From assembly GCA_028288595.1 (NCBI GenBank), contig JAQBNK010000168.1, forward strand, positions 17,258-81,257: a stretch of DNA of 64,000 nucleotides, given 5' to 3'. A program made the translations under genes and the position numbers. The DNA comes from Chitinophagaceae bacterium (GTDB lineage Bacteria > Bacteroidota > Bacteroidia > Chitinophagales > Chitinophagaceae). How positions within the stretch are numbered: position 1 is the stretch's first letter; each line of letters opens with the position of its first letter. Shown here one piece after another: positions 60,742 through 64,000 of the stretch. The notes below the pieces were generated by a model. That model had not been told where the DNA came from. It did not search any database and saw nothing but the letters and a program-made list of their open reading frames with translations.

Positions 60742-63700
60742 TTAAAAACTTAGTTTTCTTGTCTGCCCTTTACTATCATAAATAATTACCCCAGAAACGC
60801 CAGTGTTTATACTCAAAAACCTGGCTGACTGAGAAAGAAAAGAATATCCATAATAAAATTCCTGTGTTTGGGAAATGCCATTGCGGTATTTTATTTCTGC
60901 TCTTACGTCATTCGCTTGCAATGGAATACAGCGAGGGTTGGTTTTGAGCTTAAACATCCTGAGTGGTCCCCTGTTTTCTGATGCCGCGAGCATATATCCA
61001 TTATTCTTCGTTCGCAACTTTACCAATGCTTTACCATTACCCGGAATATAAATTCCACTTTGCAAAATACGCTGCGGTTGAAAATGTCCTTTCCCATCGC
61101 CTCGCATCAGGAGACCATTTAACGCATCGTATCGTCCAACAGAAACTTCAGTACCATAATCATTACCATTCATGATTATATCGAGATTACCATCACCATC
61201 AAAATCATCTGCCACCATTCCATTAAGAACAGATATCTGGGCCTGCATAGGCAAGGGCATCATCGTAAATTTTCCATTACCATCATTCCTGATATAACAG
61301 GACCTCATTTCACCTGCTTTCAATATCAATGCATTTTTCATTTGCTCAGTGGTAAACAATTGATCCATCGTAGCAGCGGCGAATGACTTATAATTTTGAA
61401 ATTTGATCCGCATACTGATCATTTGTTTTACAATATCATCTCTTGTAAATGCGGGGAATTCTTTTTTTGTTGTGTCCTGCTGGCTTACCGGTAAATACAA
61501 AGCAGGAAACGCATCATAACTGCCGTTATTATCAAAATCTTTCGCATAAATAGAAACAGGATATTGATTGCTGGCCCGGTAAATTGAATTCTGACCCTGG
61601 TTACCCACTATATAATCTATGTCGCCATCATTATCGAAATCTCCCGCCGCAATGGTGTTCCAAAAACCTTTATTACCGGCCAACCCTGATTGCGCTGTTA
61701 TATTTTTAAAGGTTCCATGATCATTTTTCAAAAAACTAAGCGGCATCCATTCTCCTGCCAGCACCAGATCTGGCCATCCGTCATTATCAAAATCTGTAAA
61801 CAATGCATCGCAAACGAGCCCAATATTTTTAAGATCTTTTGCTGCCTGTTCAGTAACGTCGGTGAATTTTATTTTACCATTCTTAGTATCGTTTCTAAAA
61901 ATAAAGCTGGATACGGGTTTCGGGTAATTCCATGGTTCTACGCGGCCCGATACGAAAAGATCGAGATCGCCGTCTTTATCATAATCAATTGCTCTTACAC
62001 AAAATTTACTGGTAAAGTTTTTTGGTAATGCTAGTGAATCAACAGTAAAATTTCCTTTACCATCGTTCACATATAACTTGTCCTGGTAAGAAGGTGCACC
62101 AGGTTCGTTCTCGTATCCGCCGCTTGAAACATACAGGTCGTCATCACCGTCACCGTCTGCATCAAACAATAGGATGCCTGTATCTTCTGATCTCTTATTA
62201 TCCTTACCGGCACTTGCTAACAGTGCTTTTTGTAAAAAACTTCCATTTTTATTTTGAATGAAAACCTGTGTGCTATAAGAAACAGCTCCACCGCAAATGA
62301 TATCATCGAGGCCGTCTCCGTTTATATCTCCTGCAGCTAATGCAGGCCCGTATTCGGAAAGTTTATGCAACAGCAATTTCTGAATATTAAAATCCACAAA
62401 ATCTTTTTGCTGGTGAATGAAACTGATGTTCGCAGAGTCGGAGAACTCTTTAAAAAGTGTTGTTGTTGCAAAGGTTGGCTGACTATTAAGATCAGCCTGC
62501 ATGGCATCCGCTTCTTTTAATTTTACTAACTGGTTAGACTGCACATTTTTTATCATTTGCTTTTTACCGCTTTGCCAGGTTACGACAAGCGAGTCAACTG
62601 ATCTTATTTTTCCTAAGCCGAAATGTGCATCATATGATATCGTTGAAAGGTATCCGCTGAACGGTTCATTTTCCCAAAGCTGTTTCTTTTCATGATCATA
62701 ATAAATTTCAACACGGGCGCCTATTCCATTCCTGTTAAGTTTTTCGCCGATACATTGTATACGAAGAAAATTGCTACTGTCTTTATTAATCTGCCTTGTG
62801 TCATTTCTATATATGGATGCGGAGTCGTTAATATTATTAATTATCACGTCGAGATCACCATCGCCATCCAGGTCTGCAAATACGGATCCATTTGAAAAAG
62901 ATGGTTGAGACAAACCCCATTGCGACGATACATCCGAAAAAGTGATGTCCCCATTATTTTTAAATGCATAATTATGGAGCTTTACTTCGGGTATCTGTTT
63001 TAGAATAAAATCTTTTGAAGCCACCTGGTAAGCATCATTTCGGAATGTTATGAAATCGTGATCGGTCACGTCTTTTGGAAAACCATTTGTGATAATTATA
63101 TCGCGGTTGCCATCATTATCCATATCAGCAACAAGTGGCGTCCAGCTCCAGTCGGTTTCTGCAATTCCGGCATAAAATCCTATTTCACTAAATACCGGTG
63201 GACCAATAGAATCTTCCTGGCCTACCCTGGGACCTTGATTCAATTGCAAGGTGTTCCGCACGTATTGGTAATTGTAATGATAGAAATCGCTGTTCTGATA
63301 TTTCTGATAAAAGTTGGCATTCATCATCATTTTCTTACGGTAATTATCCGCAGGATTCATATCTAATGTTACCAGGTCTATCAATCCATCATTATTAATA
63401 TCGCTTGCAAAACTACCCATGGCATTTGCAGAAGTATGTTTGAAATAAGTTCCAAGGTGGTTTGAAAAACTACCATCATGATTATTGATCCAGAGGAGAT
63501 CGTTGGTGATGAAATCATTTGCTATATAAATATCTTTCCAGCCGTCATTATTAATATCCAGGATCGCGACTGAATGGCCGTATCCTTCTGTTTGAATTCC
63601 TGCTTGTTTCGAAACATTAGTAAACACCGGATGCTTTAATGAATCATCAGGATCATTTCTAAATAATTTACCTGTGCTTGGGTTAGAACCATCTGTAAGT

Positions 63701-64000
63701 ACGGGATGAAAATTATCGGGGAACCTGGATTGATTTACTTCATTCACTACAAGGTATACATCCAGGTCGCCATCATTATCATAATCGAAGAAAGCGGCCT
63801 GTGTGCAACGGGAAGTATCAGCAAGGCCATATTCTGCCGCCATTTCCTTAAAGTGAGGAATATTATTTCTATCACGTCCCTGGTTAATGTAAAGCAGGTT
63901 TTTGCTCTGGTGCTTGTTTCCGGTTAATGATGTGCAGACATATATATCCTGCCACCCATCATTATTAATATCGATCACTGCCACTCCTTTACACCACTGA
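60742..64000 (-). CDS. FG-GAP/VCBS repeat protein with ASPIC/UnbV domain (partial, N-terminus outside window)
   Basis: The frame runs off the right end of the window: codons before 63984 continue as QWCKG, so the start is not visible. At least 1,085 residues. It has more than ten DxDxDG calcium-type loops of FG-GAP/VCBS repeats (for example DYDNDGDLDVY, DINNDGWKDIY and DFDNDGWPDLV). An ASPIC/UnbV domain (ENEPFSGYLSTISYDAHFGLG) sits in the middle, followed by a second block of repeats. These are secreted beta-propeller proteins, possibly for binding or calcium-dependent adhesion. It heads the locus with the DUF1573 and haloperoxidase genes. Confidence 0.88.
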   Translation of the reverse strand, partial: QWCKGVAVIDINNDGWQDIYVCTSLTGNKHQSKNLLYINQGRDRNNIPHFKEMAAEYGLADTSRCTQAAFFDYDNDGDLDVYLVVNEVNQSRFPDNFHPVLTDGSNPSTGKLFRNDPDDSLKHPVFTNVSKQAGIQTEGYGHSVAILDINNDGWKDIYIANDFITNDLLWINNHDGSFSNHLGTYFKHTSANAMGSFASDINNDGLIDLVTLDMNPADNYRKKMMMNANFYQKYQNSDFYHYNYQYVRNTLQLNQGPRVGQEDSIGPPVFSEIGFYAGIAETDWSWTPLVADMDNDGNRDIIITNGFPKDVTDHDFITFRNDAYQVASKDFILKQIPEVKLHNYAFKNNGDITFSDVSSQWGLSQPSFSNGSVFADLDGDGDLDVIINNINDSASIYRNDTRQINKDSSNFLRIQCIGEKLNRNGIGARVEIYYDHEKKQLWENEPFSGYLSTISYDAHFGLGKIRSVDSLVVTWQSGKKQMIKNVQSNQLVKLKEADAMQADLNSQPTFATTTLFKEFSDSANISFIHQQKDFVDFNIQKLLLHKLSEYGPALAAGDINGDGLDDIICGGAVSYSTQVFIQNKNGSFLQKALLASAGKDNKRSEDTGILLFDADGDGDDDLYVSSGGYENEPGAPSYQDKLYVNDGKGNFTVDSLALPKNFTSKFCVRAIDYDKDGDLDLFVSGRVEPWNYPKPVSSFIFRNDTKNGKIKFTDVTEQAAKDLKNIGLVCDALFTDFDNDGWPDLVLAGEWMPLSFLKNDHGTFKNITAQSGLAGNKGFWNTIAAGDFDNDGDIDYIVGNQGQNSIYRASNQYPVSIYAKDFDNNGSYDAFPALYLPVSQQDTTKKEFPAFTRDDIVKQMISMRIKFQNYKSFAAATMDQLFTTEQMKNALILKAGEMRSCYIRNDGNGKFTMMPLPMQAQISVLNGMVADDFDGDGNLDIIMNGNDYGTEVSVGRYDALNGLLMRGDGKGHFQPQRILQSGIYIPGNGKALVKLRTKNNGYMLAASENRGPLRMFKLKTNPRCIPLQANDVRAEIKYRNGISQTQEFYYGYSFLSQSARFLSINTGVSGVIIYDSKGQTRKLSF

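Overview
The window looks like a chromosomal segment of a Bacteroidota bacterium, most likely family Chitinophagaceae. Supporting signs are C-terminal type IX secretion (T9SS) sorting domains, GSCFA, NIPSNAP, DUF6702 and YfbK-type vWA proteins, SusC-like carboxypeptidase-regulatory domains, moderate-to-low G+C content, and repeated -7 boxes of the form TAnnTTTG in front of genes. No rRNA, CRISPR array, transposase or integrase was found. One tRNA (Asp, GTC) is present.

Region 0-40 kb is mostly core genome. It holds lysine/fatty-acid genes (dapA, accA), tRNA-Asp, a response regulator/PAS/histidine kinase hybrid, a GSCFA protein coupled to HMG-CoA lyase, rlmB, and a peptidoglycan-recycling pair (BadF-type kinase then murQ). 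It continues with a CtpA protease, NIPSNAP, mutS, methyltransferases, an acyltransferase-like membrane protein, a lipoprotein alpha-amylase, an FAD monooxygenase with a MalY-type PLP enzyme, cysteine desulfurase and glmM. After these come an LtaS-like enzyme, PAP2, a CNNM/CorC protein, the DUF6702/HupE/M1-peptidase group, a TraB-sigma-membrane protein operon, an arginine-decarboxylase-like enzyme, and rpmI-rplT without infC directly upstream.

Region 40-52.9 kb is an accessory island. It is made of small single-domain genes (TfoX-N, ABM, cupin, two VOC, nucleotidyltransferase, two DinB, SRPBCC) with remnants and repeats. Three elements that begin CCGCTAACAT lie just after small plus-strand genes; one folds as an integron attC-like imperfect palindrome and one carries a duplicated right arm. 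A second dispersed repeat family contains a 66-bp open frame in two copies. The island also holds a cryptic class I terpene-synthase-like gene, a GlxA-type regulator, a membrane-anchored winged-helix regulator and a 31-residue lysine-rich peptide with its own terminator.

Region 52.9-57.7 kb is a sigma/anti-sigma locus facing a vWA protein and a Cys-cluster/T9SS protein. The anti-sigma-like protein, the vWA protein and, more weakly, the T9SS protein share a SusC-like EVxVTxGYGxARK segment although none has a TonB receptor barrel.

Region 57.7-64 kb is read leftward and contains a giant FG-GAP/ASPIC protein (cut by the window end), a DUF1573 lipoprotein, a vanadium-haloperoxidase-like lipoprotein, a translationally coupled SET-domain protein and two small helical proteins.

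All functional names come from motif recognition by eye; no database search was run.
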